64,000 nt of DNA from an uncultured Bacteroides sp. (GTDB lineage Bacteria; Bacteroidota; Bacteroidia; Bacteroidales; Bacteroidaceae): contig NZ_OY781099.1 in assembly GCF_963676325.1 (NCBI RefSeq), forward strand, positions 2,232,001-2,296,000. The letters run 5' to 3'. The notes under the pieces are model-generated. The model was not told the origin of the DNA, ran no database searches, and saw only the letters and a list, made by a program, of their open reading frames with translations. A program made the translations under genes and the position numbers. Numbering within the stretch: position 1 is the stretch's first letter; the number at the start of each line of letters is the position of its first letter. This document shows, in pieces, positions 55,695-64,000 of this stretch.

Positions 55695-57995
55695 ATGAAA
55701 AAATATATATTATTAGTTTCCTGCTTTATCTGTACCCTACTGCCATGTATGGGTATGGAACCAACAGGAACACCCACTGATGCAAGTATCTTTGGGCATA
55801 TTACTGATGCTAAAACAAAAGAACATTTGGCATATATCAATGTATCTGTAAAAGGAACAACAATAGGTACAACATCTGATGCCTCAGGGCATTTCCTTAT
55901 GGAGAATCTTCCCATAGGAAACTGGGTACTTGAATTTAAGTCGGTTGGCTATCGCACGTTGACTATGAATGTTTCCGTAGTCAAAAAGAAAACAATAGAA
56001 ATGGATGTCGCACTTACTCAGGATCTTATTTCTCTGGATGAAGTAGTAGTAAGCAGCAACAGGAACGAAACTACTAAGCGACTGGCTCCTTCACTGGTGA
56101 ATATTCTGGATACTAAATTATTTGAAGATACTCACTCATCATGTCTGGCGCAAGGATTAAGCTTCCAGTCGGGAGTACGGGTGGAAAACAATTGCCACAC
56201 CTGTGGAACTGAACAAGTAAGGATTAACGGACTGGAAGGTTCTTATACTCAGATATTGATTGATTCACGCCCTATCTATAGCTCACTGAGCGGAGTATAC
56301 GGATTGGAACAAATTCCTCAGAATATGATTGAACGGGTTGAAGTTGTTAAAGGTGGTGGTTCTGCCTTATATGGTTCATCGGCCATTGCAGGAACTATCA
56401 ACATAATCACTAAAGAACCAACCCACAATTCAGGAGAGTTTTCTCACGACATTACTTCCATCGGCGGATCAAATGCATTTGATAATAACACAACGCTAAA
56501 CGCATCACTGGTTACTGATGATCGCAAAGCTGGTTTATTTATCTTCGGACAAAGCAGATACCGCGATGGGTATGATCATGATAAGGATGGATTTACAGAT
56601 CTCACTCAGATGAACAGCAAAACAGTCGGGTTACATTCATATCTCAAAACCAGCGACTACTCGAAGTTGTCTTTGGAATATCACAACATTACCGATTACA
56701 GACGAGGTGGCAACCTTTTAAATCTGCAACCTCACGAAGCCGATGTGGCCGAGGAAGCAGAACATTCCATTAATGGCGGAGGTGTAAATTACGATCTTTT
56801 TTCTTCTGATTATAAGCACAAAGTAAATCTGTACACATCCATGCAAAGTGTTCAACGAAAGAGTTACTCAGGTACAGGTCAGGATTTAAGAGGCTACGGC
56901 AATACAAACGATCTGACTTATGTGGCAGGCGGTCAATATACTTATAACTGGGCGAAATGCCTGTTTATGCCGGCCCAGTTTACCGGAGGTGCAGAATACA
57001 CGTACGACAAACTGCATGATGAAATTCTTGGATATAACCGCAACATTACACAAACAGTACACACTGAAAGTGTTTTCCTGCAGAACGAATGGAAGAGCGA
57101 TATGTGGGGATTCTTATTTGGCGGACGATTGGATAAGCACAATCTTATAGATCATGCAATCTTTAGCCCGCGTGTAACTCTGAGATACAATCCGCTTGAG
57201 AACTTGAACTTCCGTCTGAGCTATTCAACCGGCTTCCGTGCTTCGCAGGTTTATGACGAAGATCTTCATGTTTCTGCTGTGGGTGGAGAAATAGCCATCA
57301 TTCACTCTATACCCAATCTGAAACCGGAAAAGTCGAAAAGTCTAAGTGCTTCAATGGATCTGTATCACACCATTGGAGAGTTCCCCGTAAATCTTCGTAT
57401 TGAAGGATTCTATACGAATCTGAAAAACGTATTTATCCTTAATGATGTGGGAACAAACAGCGAAGGTACCATACTAAAAGAACGGACAAATGGTTCCGGA
57501 GCCAAAGTTATGGGGGTCACAACCGAAGGTGAAATTGCGTTCTCCACTCTACTACAGCTGGAAGCCGGAGCAACTCTTCAAAGCAGCAGATATAAAGAAG
57601 TGGAGAACTGGAGTGCATCTGAAGATTTAGGCACAAAGAAAATGCTTCGTACTCCTGATCTTTATGGGTACTTCACAGCAAAGCTTACTCCCATAAAAAG
57701 ATTTGAGACTTTAATTTCGGGAACATATACAGGAAGTATGCTTGTGCCACATGCGGCTGGTTATATTCAGAAAGATATGAATGTTACCACTCCCGATTTC
57801 TTTGATATGAATGTGAAGTTAAGCTACACATTCCCTGTTTATCAGCAAATTGCTCTTCAGGTGAATGCCGGTATACAAAACATATTCAATGCTTACCAGT
57901 CTGATCAGGATAAAGGAAAGGATCGTGATTCGGATTTTGTATATGGACCAATTCTGCCAAGAAGTTATTTCATTGGAGCAAAAATTAATTTCTGA
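55695..57995 (+). CDS. TonB-dependent outer-membrane receptor, probably for a metal or metal complex
   Basis: Has 766 residues: signal peptide, carboxypeptidase-like beta domain (about 30-115, IFGHITDAKTKEHLAYINVS), plug (about 120-240) and a 22-strand-type barrel ending SYFIGAKINF. The plug reads VENNCHTCGTEQVRINGLEG and GGGSALYGSSAIAGTINIIT; the C-x-x-C pair in the plug is noteworthy. There is no SusD partner, so the substrate is more likely a metal, haem or corrinoid than a glycan. Confidence 0.9.
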   Translation: MKKYILLVSCFICTLLPCMGMEPTGTPTDASIFGHITDAKTKEHLAYINVSVKGTTIGTTSDASGHFLMENLPIGNWVLEFKSVGYRTLTMNVSVVKKKTIEMDVALTQDLISLDEVVVSSNRNETTKRLAPSLVNILDTKLFEDTHSSCLAQGLSFQSGVRVENNCHTCGTEQVRINGLEGSYTQILIDSRPIYSSLSGVYGLEQIPQNMIERVEVVKGGGSALYGSSAIAGTINIITKEPTHNSGEFSHDITSIGGSNAFDNNTTLNASLVTDDRKAGLFIFGQSRYRDGYDHDKDGFTDLTQMNSKTVGLHSYLKTSDYSKLSLEYHNITDYRRGGNLLNLQPHEADVAEEAEHSINGGGVNYDLFSSDYKHKVNLYTSMQSVQRKSYSGTGQDLRGYGNTNDLTYVAGGQYTYNWAKCLFMPAQFTGGAEYTYDKLHDEILGYNRNITQTVHTESVFLQNEWKSDMWGFLFGGRLDKHNLIDHAIFSPRVTLRYNPLENLNFRLSYSTGFRASQVYDEDLHVSAVGGEIAIIHSIPNLKPEKSKSLSASMDLYHTIGEFPVNLRIEGFYTNLKNVFILNDVGTNSEGTILKERTNGSGAKVMGVTTEGEIAFSTLLQLEAGATLQSSRYKEVENWSASEDLGTKKMLRTPDLYGYFTAKLTPIKRFETLISGTYTGSMLVPHAAGYIQKDMNVTTPDFFDMNVKLSYTFPVYQQIALQVNAGIQNIFNAYQSDQDKGKDRDSDFVYGPILPRSYFIGAKINF

Positions 57996-58042
57996 GCCTC
58001 ATGAGGTAAAAACTGTAAAGAAACTCAGAAATACGAGGAAAA

Positions 58043-58074
58043 AATATTGTCTGGGCAAATGCCCGGACAATATT
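58043..58074. terminator. Terminator-like hairpin after the TonB receptor
   Basis: AATATTGTCTGGGC and GCCCGGACAATATT form a 14-bp stem with one T-G pair and an AAAT loop. The T-run on the + strand is weak, so confidence is moderate. Confidence 0.65.
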
Positions 58075-58207
58075 ATAACACATTTATTTTCAGCAAGATA
58101 GATTAGATCGATTTTCTAAAAACATAAAAATATGAAAAAATTATAGATAAAATAGCTTCTCTTTAACAGGATCTCCTTATCTTAGTTTCAAAATTAAAAA
58201 ATAGTCT

Positions 58208-58843
58208 ATGAAATTTTTTCCAAAATTAAGAAAGTCAAAAGAAGAACAGGCTGAAATTGTTCAGTCAAGAATTGAATACTACTTTACACTTATACGTGTA
58301 TACTATCAGTCAACAATGGCAATCAATCTGGGTATTACCAATATCAATGCATTACCAGACCTGGCCATGTTTAAACGCTCATTTAAAATCCAGACTCAAA
58401 GCGGAAGACTGGGAGTAGCAGAAAGATCACAATCACGTAAAATGTTAATGCAAAATTATGGCCTTAGCGAGCAATTCTTTAAGGAATTAGATTCATCCTT
58501 AAAGAACAACTGCAAGAAACAGGCTGAAGCACAATCTTACTTATTCCTTTTCCAGGGTTTTTCTAACGACTTGTTGATGCTTATAAGCAATTTGATGAAG
58601 TTTAAAATTGCTTTGCCAAGCTTCTTTAAGAAAGCTCTTTATGAGATTACTGCAAAAACCGTTCATAAAATTCTGACTAAAGATGATTGGAAAGAAGATG
58701 ACGTACGTAAAACATGCAGAGACGTTAGAAAATACAAAGATAAGCTAGGCTATTCTGAACAATGGATGGTAGAATATATATTCCCTTTCATTCTAATTGC
58801 TAAAAGCGGAAAAAAGACTAATGCCGATTTCTCTAAACGCTAA
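58208..58843 (+). CDS. Conserved hypothetical basic protein, 211 residues
   Basis: No signal peptide or membrane helix. Composition is basic and helical, with MKFFPKLRKSKEEQAEIVQS at the start and a KFKIALPSFFKKALYEITAK segment mid-protein. I recognise no domain. It stands alone with a very strong terminator just behind it, so it is likely expressed on its own. Confidence 0.7.
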   Translation: MKFFPKLRKSKEEQAEIVQSRIEYYFTLIRVYYQSTMAINLGITNINALPDLAMFKRSFKIQTQSGRLGVAERSQSRKMLMQNYGLSEQFFKELDSSLKNNCKKQAEAQSYLFLFQGFSNDLLMLISNLMKFKIALPSFFKKALYEITAKTVHKILTKDDWKEDDVRKTCRDVRKYKDKLGYSEQWMVEYIFPFILIAKSGKKTNADFSKR

Positions 58844-58874
58844 TCAATAACTGATTATCCAGCAAAAAAGATAA

Positions 58875-58928
58875 AGGCGGAAAAAAGATCAATCTATAAA
58901 GATCTTTTTTCCGCCTATTTGTTTTTTT
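58875..58928 (+). terminator. Terminator of the 211-residue hypothetical gene
   Basis: AGGCGGAAAAAAGATC (58875-58890) pairs perfectly with GATCTTTTTTCCGCCT (58901-58916); a T-run follows. Confidence 0.95.
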
Positions 58929-59037
58929 CTTCCTTGCTCCGAAAGTTTGTTTCGCTATACAAAAGAGATTAGAACAAGCAATTTAATTTCTTCTTCCTTG
59001 CTCTGAAAGGAATCACCTACAAAGGTAGGTGGATTCC
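58927..59037. repeat. Intergenic word-repeat cluster I with hairpin
   Basis: TTCTTCCTTGCTCCGAAAG (58927-58945) recurs at 58991-59009 with one change. Directly after the second copy GGAATCACCTAC (59009-59020) pairs with GTAGGTGGATTCC (59025-59037), a strong hairpin with loop AAAG and one unpaired base. No T-run follows. Confidence 0.75.
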
Positions 59038-59095
59038 TATCCATAAATCTAGTCTATACAGGAAGAATTTAATATCCACTACAACTCTTAGAAAG

Positions 59096-59156
59096 GATTC
59101 TCTCAGAAATAATTTGCTATCAGAGAGAATATAACAATAATATCCCTGAGAGAATC
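59096..59156 (-). terminator. Hairpin downstream of the flavodiiron gene
   Basis: GATTCTCTCAG (59096-59106) pairs perfectly with CTGAGAGAATC (59146-59156). A third copy, AGAGAGAAT (59122-59130), can pair with the first arm instead. There is no clear T-run. Confidence 0.5.
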
Positions 59157-59170
59157 ATCATATCTTAAGA

Positions 59171-60370
59171 TTATTCTGAGCGGCTCAATATATCATAGAA
59201 TAACCATCCGTAATTTGTACTCGTCTCAAGAGCTTCATCGGTAAGGAACCAGTTAAAGCTGATTGGTTCCATCACAATATCAAACCCTGCTTCCTTCAAT
59301 TTATTTTCCATGATCTTTATTGATGTATCTTTCCATCCATAACAGCCAAAGACTGAAGCCTTTTTTGAGAATTTAAATCCTCTTATCATCTCTAAAAATG
59401 AAGAAACCGAACCTAGAATGCCTTGATTAAGACAAGGAGACCCCACAAGAACACCTTTTGAGCGGAATACTTCCGTAATCATATCATTTTTGTCATTCTT
59501 AGAAGCATTGAATAGTTTTATATTAATACGTTCATCGGCAGAATGTATTCCTTTCGCTATGTTTTGCGCAATTGTGTAAGTACCACTATACAGCGTATCA
59601 TAAATAATAGTTATCTGGTTTTCATGATAGTTATTCCCCCACATTAAATATTTTGTAATTACCTGCAGAGGATTATCACGCCAGACAACTCCATGACTGG
59701 GACAAATCATATCAACATGAAGGTTCTTTTTCAGGAAATCATCAATCTTCTTAGTGATTAACTTACTTATTGGTTGCAGGATATTGGCATAATACTTAAT
59801 GGTTTCAGAATTAAGTTCACACTGATCTACCAGATCATTAAAAAGTAGTTCCGAGCAGAAATGTTGTCCGAATATACCATTGCTGAACAAAATATTATCC
59901 TGAGTTAAATAACAAAACATGTTATCAGGCCAGTAATGTAAAGGGATCTCAAAAAAGATTAGTTCTTTTCCATTGCCAAGAGGAAGTTTCTCTCCACTCT
60001 TAACAGTTTTAAAATTCCACTCCTGATGATAATTACCCATAAGAGATTTCTTTCCATCTTCAGTGCAATAAATTGGAACATTGGGAATAAGACTCATTAA
60101 ATCGGGAAGTGCACCACTGTGATCAGGCTCTGAATGAGTACAAATAATATAATCAATGGACAACAAGTCAATCTCTCTTGCCAGATTCTTAACGAATTCA
60201 GTACTAAACGGCCTTAATACCGTGTCGATTAAAACAGTCTTCTCTTCCTGAATCAGAAAAGAGTTGTAGCTTGTTCCTCTGTGAGTAGAATATTCGTAAG
60301 ACTGATAGTTCCTTATTTCCCAGTCGTTTTTGCCTACCCAGTAGACATTGTTTTTAATGTTTTTTTTCAT
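59171..60370 (-). CDS. Flavodiiron protein (FprA-type O2/NO reductase)
   Basis: Has 399 residues. The N-terminal metallo-beta-lactamase-like diiron domain (about 1-248) keeps the ligand set HSEPDH (His79, Glu81, Asp83, His84), plus CPSHGVVW. The C-terminal flavodoxin domain begins about 254 (YDTLYSGTYTIAQNIAKGI). It lacks the rubredoxin tail, so an outside electron donor is needed. Such enzymes reduce O2 to water or NO to N2O and protect anaerobes. It is the second gene of an operon with a hemerythrin. Confidence 0.95.
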   Translation of the reverse strand: MKKNIKNNVYWVGKNDWEIRNYQSYEYSTHRGTSYNSFLIQEEKTVLIDTVLRPFSTEFVKNLAREIDLLSIDYIICTHSEPDHSGALPDLMSLIPNVPIYCTEDGKKSLMGNYHQEWNFKTVKSGEKLPLGNGKELIFFEIPLHYWPDNMFCYLTQDNILFSNGIFGQHFCSELLFNDLVDQCELNSETIKYYANILQPISKLITKKIDDFLKKNLHVDMICPSHGVVWRDNPLQVITKYLMWGNNYHENQITIIYDTLYSGTYTIAQNIAKGIHSADERINIKLFNASKNDKNDMITEVFRSKGVLVGSPCLNQGILGSVSSFLEMIRGFKFSKKASVFGCYGWKDTSIKIMENKLKEAGFDIVMEPISFNWFLTDEALETSTNYGWLFYDILSRSE

Positions 60371-60419
60371 TATTAAAATTTTGGTCAGATTTAGTTATTA
60401 TTTAGATGTACTTTGTAAT

Positions 60420-60977
60420 TTAAACCAGGTATTTCTTTTCCAGGTGATGCAGTAACTCATCATAATGTTTACGAAGATCATGGCTAATTACATTCTCTTC
60501 CATAACTTTAAAATGTTTATACAGGACTTCCTGTTTAGCTACCGGCAACATCTTATTCCCTAATGGGAACAATACATTATTTTCTTTCTGAATATGATTT
60601 TCCAATAAATCCACATAATTCAGTATTGACTCAACTAACTTATCTATGGCTGATCTGTCTCCGCTTTTAATTCCCTCAACAGATGAAGCCATGTCTTTAA
60701 TATATCCTCTACCCACTTCATGTTCAAATAACATAACGGCTACCGGACTGTTTACGTTTGACATTCCAGCCTCAATAAGTTCAGGAAAATAAATGATTTC
60801 TTCTTTACCATGATGGTATTTATCGGCAAATACTCTGAGGAAGTCAATAATGGCCTCCATTTCCTCTAGATCAGGTTCATGATGTTTACTTATTTTCTCA
60901 GAAATTATTTTCATAATTCCAAGCATCATTTCAATAACCTGGTGGTCATGCATTAAATTTTCCGTAGGTTTCATCAT
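60420..60977 (-). CDS. Hemerythrin-like HHE protein
   Basis: Has 185 residues with the hemerythrin helix bundle and diiron ligands in LMHDHQVIEM, ADKYHHGKEEIIYFPEL, LFEHEVGRGY and NHIQKENNVLFPLG. It may bind O2 or NO or supply iron. The flavodiiron gene begins 49 bp downstream, so both act together against O2/NO; this is inference from linkage. An inverted repeat lies 58 bp upstream of the start. Confidence 0.92.
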   Translation of the reverse strand: MMKPTENLMHDHQVIEMMLGIMKIISEKISKHHEPDLEEMEAIIDFLRVFADKYHHGKEEIIYFPELIEAGMSNVNSPVAVMLFEHEVGRGYIKDMASSVEGIKSGDRSAIDKLVESILNYVDLLENHIQKENNVLFPLGNKMLPVAKQEVLYKHFKVMEENVISHDLRKHYDELLHHLEKKYLV

Positions 60978-61035
60978 AGTATTTTATTATTTAAAAAATA
61001 AAAGAATAAACTATAAAACAGCTACTACAAAAGGA

Positions 61036-61062
61036 TTGCATAAAAATAATACTGTTATGCAA
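61036..61062. promoter_or_regulatory. Candidate operator of the hemerythrin-flavodiiron operon
   Basis: TTGCATAA (61036-61043) and TTATGCAA (61055-61062) are perfect 8-bp inverted arms, centres 19 bp apart, in the upstream region of the operon. The rest of the 478-bp gap to 61455 is very AT-rich with no gene seen. Confidence 0.5.
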
Positions 61063-61449
61063 TAATTAGATATATAAGAAATACATCAAATTACCGTAAT
61101 TCAAAAAGCATTGCTTACGTTTAAAACATAAGAATAATATAGTAAAACAAAATGTTGGGATAAATGTATTTAAAATATTTGTTAATTTATATATAAAGTA
61201 TAATAATTTAATATAAATTAACAGTAAAATAAATTTCTAAATTAGTAGAACCAAATTTTACAAATCAGGAATCAATCCTCTTTTTAATAATTATAAAAGT
61301 TGTTCTATATATTAGTTCTTTGATTGTCAGATATATAAAACTCATAGAGATGAGGTTTTATAATGATCTATAAAAGGGATAATTTAAAATAATATAGAGA
61401 GAATTGGTAAAATGGCAATATAGAGATAGATCCGTTAAGAGAAAAGAAT

Positions 61450-61499
61450 CAAAAAAGGTGCTCAGACAGAATCAGGAAGGTATTCACATCTAAGCACCT
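61450..61499 (-). terminator. Terminator of the aldose epimerase gene
   Basis: AGGTGCTCAGA (61456-61466) pairs with TCTAAGCACCT (61489-61499) at 10 of 11 positions; a T-run follows on the minus strand. Confidence 0.85.
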
Positions 61500-61514
61500 G
61501 ATATTATTTAAATG

Positions 61515-62717
61515 TTATTCCGCAGTAAAACGATAAACGCAATGGCTGCGATACTTTTTACCCGGACGAAGTATGGTCGTTGGGAATTGAGGTTTATTGG
61601 GACTATCTGCAAAGTGAAGTGTTTCCAGACAAACGGCTCCTCTACGAGGATACGCGATTCCTTTTTTGCCTGTGAGATTTCCCTTCAGCCCGTTGGCAGT
61701 ATAAACATGCAAACCTGGTTCATTGGTGTAAACCTCAAGAACACGCCCACTCTGCGGATCTTTTAGTCTGGCTGCTAAACGGCGGTCGTTTCCTTTCGCA
61801 TTGAGCACAAAGGTATGATCGTATCCCCCGGTTACTTTTAGTTGAGGGTTATTGGCATCAATACGTTCGCCAATGGAGTGAGAAGAGGTGAAATCAAACG
61901 GAGTACCAATCACGGAAGCTATTTCGCCAGTGACGCATTTCAGAGAGTCGTACGGGGTAAAACTGCCGGCATCAACATATAGTTGCTGGTTTTCGACATT
62001 TGTACTAAGATTGCCCGATATATTAAAGAAAGAATGATGAGTGAAATTTACAACTGTAGGGCTTCCGGTAACAGATGCTTCATAACGGATGTCGAGTTCA
62101 TTCTTTTTGGTGAGGGTATAGGTGATTTTTACCGCCAGATTGCCTGGAAAACCATTTTCGCCGGAAGGTGAGAGATAACTGAGGCAAAGTGCATTCTTAC
62201 TAATCCTTTCTGCTTTCCACATTCTGGCAGCGAAACCCGGATCACCACCGTGGGCGGAATGTGCACCGGTATTTGGCGTTAAATGATACCGAACAGAGTC
62301 TATTATAAAGGTGGAATTAAGAATGCGACCGGCGTAACGCCCAATGGTTGCTCCGAAATTCTGTTTGTTGGCCATATAATCTTTGATGTTTGAATAGCCA
62401 CACACCACATCTTCCATCTTTCCTCTGCGGTCGGGAACCATGATAGAAACAACCCTTGCGCCGTAATTAGTTATACAGGCTTCCATCCCGCGTGAGTTCT
62501 TCAGAACATACAGATGAGTAAGCTGACCATGCACATTTGCTTCAAAATCCTTGGCCTGAAGTCCGGAAAGAGTTGGTTTCTGACGATTCTTGCCTGCGAT
62601 AAGAGACTCTTGTTTAACATCCTTAAGTATGGAAAGAGTTGGATTCTGACAGTAGCCTGATGCGGCAGAAAGTGAAACAGCAGCAAGTAATAAAAGAATT
62701 ATTTTTTTGTATATCAC
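61515..62717 (-). CDS. galM: Secreted aldose 1-epimerase (mutarotase)
   Basis: Has 400 residues with a signal peptide (cut near YCQ), so it acts in the periplasm. The mutarotase domain starts at about 62 and keeps ACITNYGARVVSIMVPDRRG, GRYAGRI, the catalytic His in VNFTHHSFFNISG and Glu in AVCLETLHFADSPNKPQFP. It interconverts alpha and beta sugar anomers. A linker of about 40 residues before the domain carries PTLS twice, 22 codons apart. Confidence 0.93.
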   Translation of the reverse strand: MIYKKIILLLLAAVSLSAASGYCQNPTLSILKDVKQESLIAGKNRQKPTLSGLQAKDFEANVHGQLTHLYVLKNSRGMEACITNYGARVVSIMVPDRRGKMEDVVCGYSNIKDYMANKQNFGATIGRYAGRILNSTFIIDSVRYHLTPNTGAHSAHGGDPGFAARMWKAERISKNALCLSYLSPSGENGFPGNLAVKITYTLTKKNELDIRYEASVTGSPTVVNFTHHSFFNISGNLSTNVENQQLYVDAGSFTPYDSLKCVTGEIASVIGTPFDFTSSHSIGERIDANNPQLKVTGGYDHTFVLNAKGNDRRLAARLKDPQSGRVLEVYTNEPGLHVYTANGLKGNLTGKKGIAYPRRGAVCLETLHFADSPNKPQFPTTILRPGKKYRSHCVYRFTAE

Positions 62718-62781
62718 TATTATAATGTTTTTAAGTATGTTAATTCATTTGCAAACATAGCAACTATTAATGAATAACTAT

Positions 62782-62789
62782 TAACTTTG
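62782..62789 (+). promoter_or_regulatory. Putative -7 box of the DUF1573 gene
   Basis: TAACTTTG matches TAnnTTTG, 26 bp before the start. Confidence 0.5.
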
Positions 62790-62815
62790 CGTGTCATAAT
62801 AACGAAATTATTAAA

Positions 62816-63223
62816 ATGAAAAAGTCATTATTTCTATTGGTTCTCCTCTTTATAGGAGTTACGTATGCTTCTGCTCAGAAACAAGCAGAAATTACGTTCG
62901 ACAAAACAATTCACAATTTCGGTACATTCTCAGAAGATCATCCAAAAGTAAAATGTTCATTCACTTTTACTAACACCGGAAATGCACCGTTAGTTATTAA
63001 CCAAGCTGTAGCTTCTTGCGGATGTACTATTCCAGACTACACAAAAGAGCCTATCATGCCGGGAAAGAAAGGAGCCATTGAGGTAACTTATAACGGAGCT
63101 GGTAAATATCCTGGTGAATTTAAGAAAAGCATAACTGTACGCAGCAATGCCAAAGAAGAGTTGACAAGACTCTATATTACAGGCCAGATGACTCCAAAAA
63201 CAGCAAAAACCGCAAATAATTAA
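62816..63223 (+). CDS. DUF1573-domain secreted protein
   Basis: Has 135 residues with a signal peptide ending at SAQ. The body is a single Ig-like DUF1573 domain: AEITFDKTIHNFGTFSEDHP, CSFTFTNTGNAPLVI, VASCGCTIPDY and KSITVRSNAKE. The conserved C-G-C is typical. Function unknown; common in Bacteroidetes as periplasmic or surface proteins. Confidence 0.92.
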   Translation: MKKSLFLLVLLFIGVTYASAQKQAEITFDKTIHNFGTFSEDHPKVKCSFTFTNTGNAPLVINQAVASCGCTIPDYTKEPIMPGKKGAIEVTYNGAGKYPGEFKKSITVRSNAKEELTRLYITGQMTPKTAKTANN

Positions 63224-63270
63224 TTTCACGGTTTATGCAATTTGAACTTATCAGTATAATCTTTAAAAGA

Positions 63271-64000
63271 TTATCGCATCTTATGCCGAACAAAATGCCT
63301 TGTTGTAAACAATAAAAAGTACAGCAAGGCAATTACGGCAAATACTATCCCAGCCTGAAAAACGGCCATATAAGAGCCTATTTCAACCAAATTGCATCCC
63401 AAGGCAACTCCTATCCCTACTCCTACTTCCCAAGCAAGCAAATAACTTGTATTAGCCGTTCCCCGCTGACAATGTTCGGACAGGTTTACAAAAATTACAA
63501 GGAAATCTGATGCAGCCAAACCAAATCCCAGACCAATCAGCACACCTGAAGTGATGAGGGATATTTCCTCATAATGAGTATTCAGCAGCAATAAAGAGAG
63601 AATAATAAGGATCAGTCCGCTCACAATACGCGCACGAAAATCAGCCTCAGCAAAGACAATTCTGTTGGCAATCATGGCCAAAATAAATCCTACACCTATT
63701 GCTCCGAAGAAGCTAATAATTACATACTGCAGATAACCATTGAAGCGTACACATTAATGGTGGCTATCAGCATTCCAAAAATTGTAGATATCAGAACAAG
63801 ATTACCTGCAGGCACCCATCCCTGAGGAAGCAGAAAGCGGTCGGTGGAAAATATTTTTGCTCCTATCGGGGCGCGAAAAGGAACATTGATCATTGCCAGA
63901 CAAAGGAAACCTGCTATGCCTGTAGCTATAGAGCCATAAAGCACTGTTACAAGGTCGGAATAATCATAAAGCAGCAGACCAATCATGGGACCAAAAGCCA
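63271..64000 (-). pseudogene. MFS transporter, frameshifted and cut by the window edge
   Basis: Two frames on the minus strand are parts of one 12-helix transporter. The upstream part runs from the window edge (AFGPMIGLLLYDYSDLVTV, helices) to NVYASMVICSM and a stop at 63720. The downstream frame reads FNGYLQYVIISFFGAIGVGF and continues to 63271. Joining them needs one extra base near 63745 (NVYA-FNGYLQ). Either the gene is inactivated or the base call is wrong. The window cuts off the N-terminal helices. Confidence 0.8.

Noticed and set aside
61063..61455. Very AT-rich stretch as a replication origin
   Set aside because: No DnaA-box cluster, no dnaA/parAB nearby; just AT-rich promoter-distal DNA.
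63257..63274. ATAATCTTT/AAAGATTAT as terminator between the DUF1573 and MFS genes
   Set aside because: The arms leave almost no loop and overlap the MFS stop codon; too weak to call.

Overview
The window looks like a chromosomal segment of a Bacteroides-type anaerobe (order Bacteroidales). Supporting signs are AT-rich intergenic DNA, few Shine-Dalgarno sequences, many promoters with the Bacteroides -7 box TAnnTTTG, the gene order atpD-C-I-B-E-F-H-A-G, secreted lipoprotein glycosidases, a TonB receptor with a carboxypeptidase-like N-terminal domain, and an SDR-type mannonate oxidoreductase beside uxuA. No rRNA, tRNA or CRISPR array was recognised.

Layout. 0-5.4 kb: end of a secreted serine hydrolase, prs, a 14-repeat MORN protein, an M16 peptidase homologue without its zinc motif, kdsB and a short HPPK-like gene. 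5.7-12.4 kb: a class A penicillin-binding protein facing pyrB-pyrI-flavin reductase, a PorT-type barrel and glyA. 12.6-13.9 kb: a complete ISAs1-type insertion sequence with inverted repeats and a 10-bp target duplication. 14-18.3 kb: a GH43-like glycosidase, fhs and a fucO-like dehydrogenase. 18.5-25 kb: an AraC regulator divergent from an RND efflux operon. 25.6-32.8 kb: the complete F1Fo ATP synthase operon. 33-40.5 kb: padR-pspC, then a slipin, an esterase and a GH3 glucosidase in one direction, and a transglutaminase-like protein. 40.6-47.2 kb: an accessory region with three decayed gene fragments, dense short repeats and a run of small or secreted proteins (two tiny genes, DUF2059, TlpA-type thioredoxin, DUF6624). 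47-64 kb: an EFR1-type flavodoxin/ferredoxin, a GH53 galactanase, a GNAT enzyme, a zinc-ribbon protein, a SagB-like lipoprotein, the uxu operon, a small Cys/His protein with a TonB receptor, a conserved hypothetical, a hemerythrin-flavodiiron operon, a secreted aldose epimerase, a DUF1573 protein and a frameshifted MFS transporter.

Working together: core biosynthesis (PRPP, pyrimidines, one-carbon folate, Kdo activation, peptidoglycan) and energy conversion are interleaved with plant-polysaccharide use (GH43-like, GH3, GH53, esterase, uronate catabolism) and with oxygen/NO defence (hemerythrin and flavodiiron protein).

The most unusual signal is non-coding. At least nine intergenic stretches each carry their own short word of about 10-20 bp, repeated two to eight times in direct and inverted orientation at irregular spacing. 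One word, CCAATAAATAAAATCCATT, recurs in three intergenic stretches up to 44 kb apart. The insertion sequence sits inside another of these word clusters. I cannot assign the clusters to a known repeat class.
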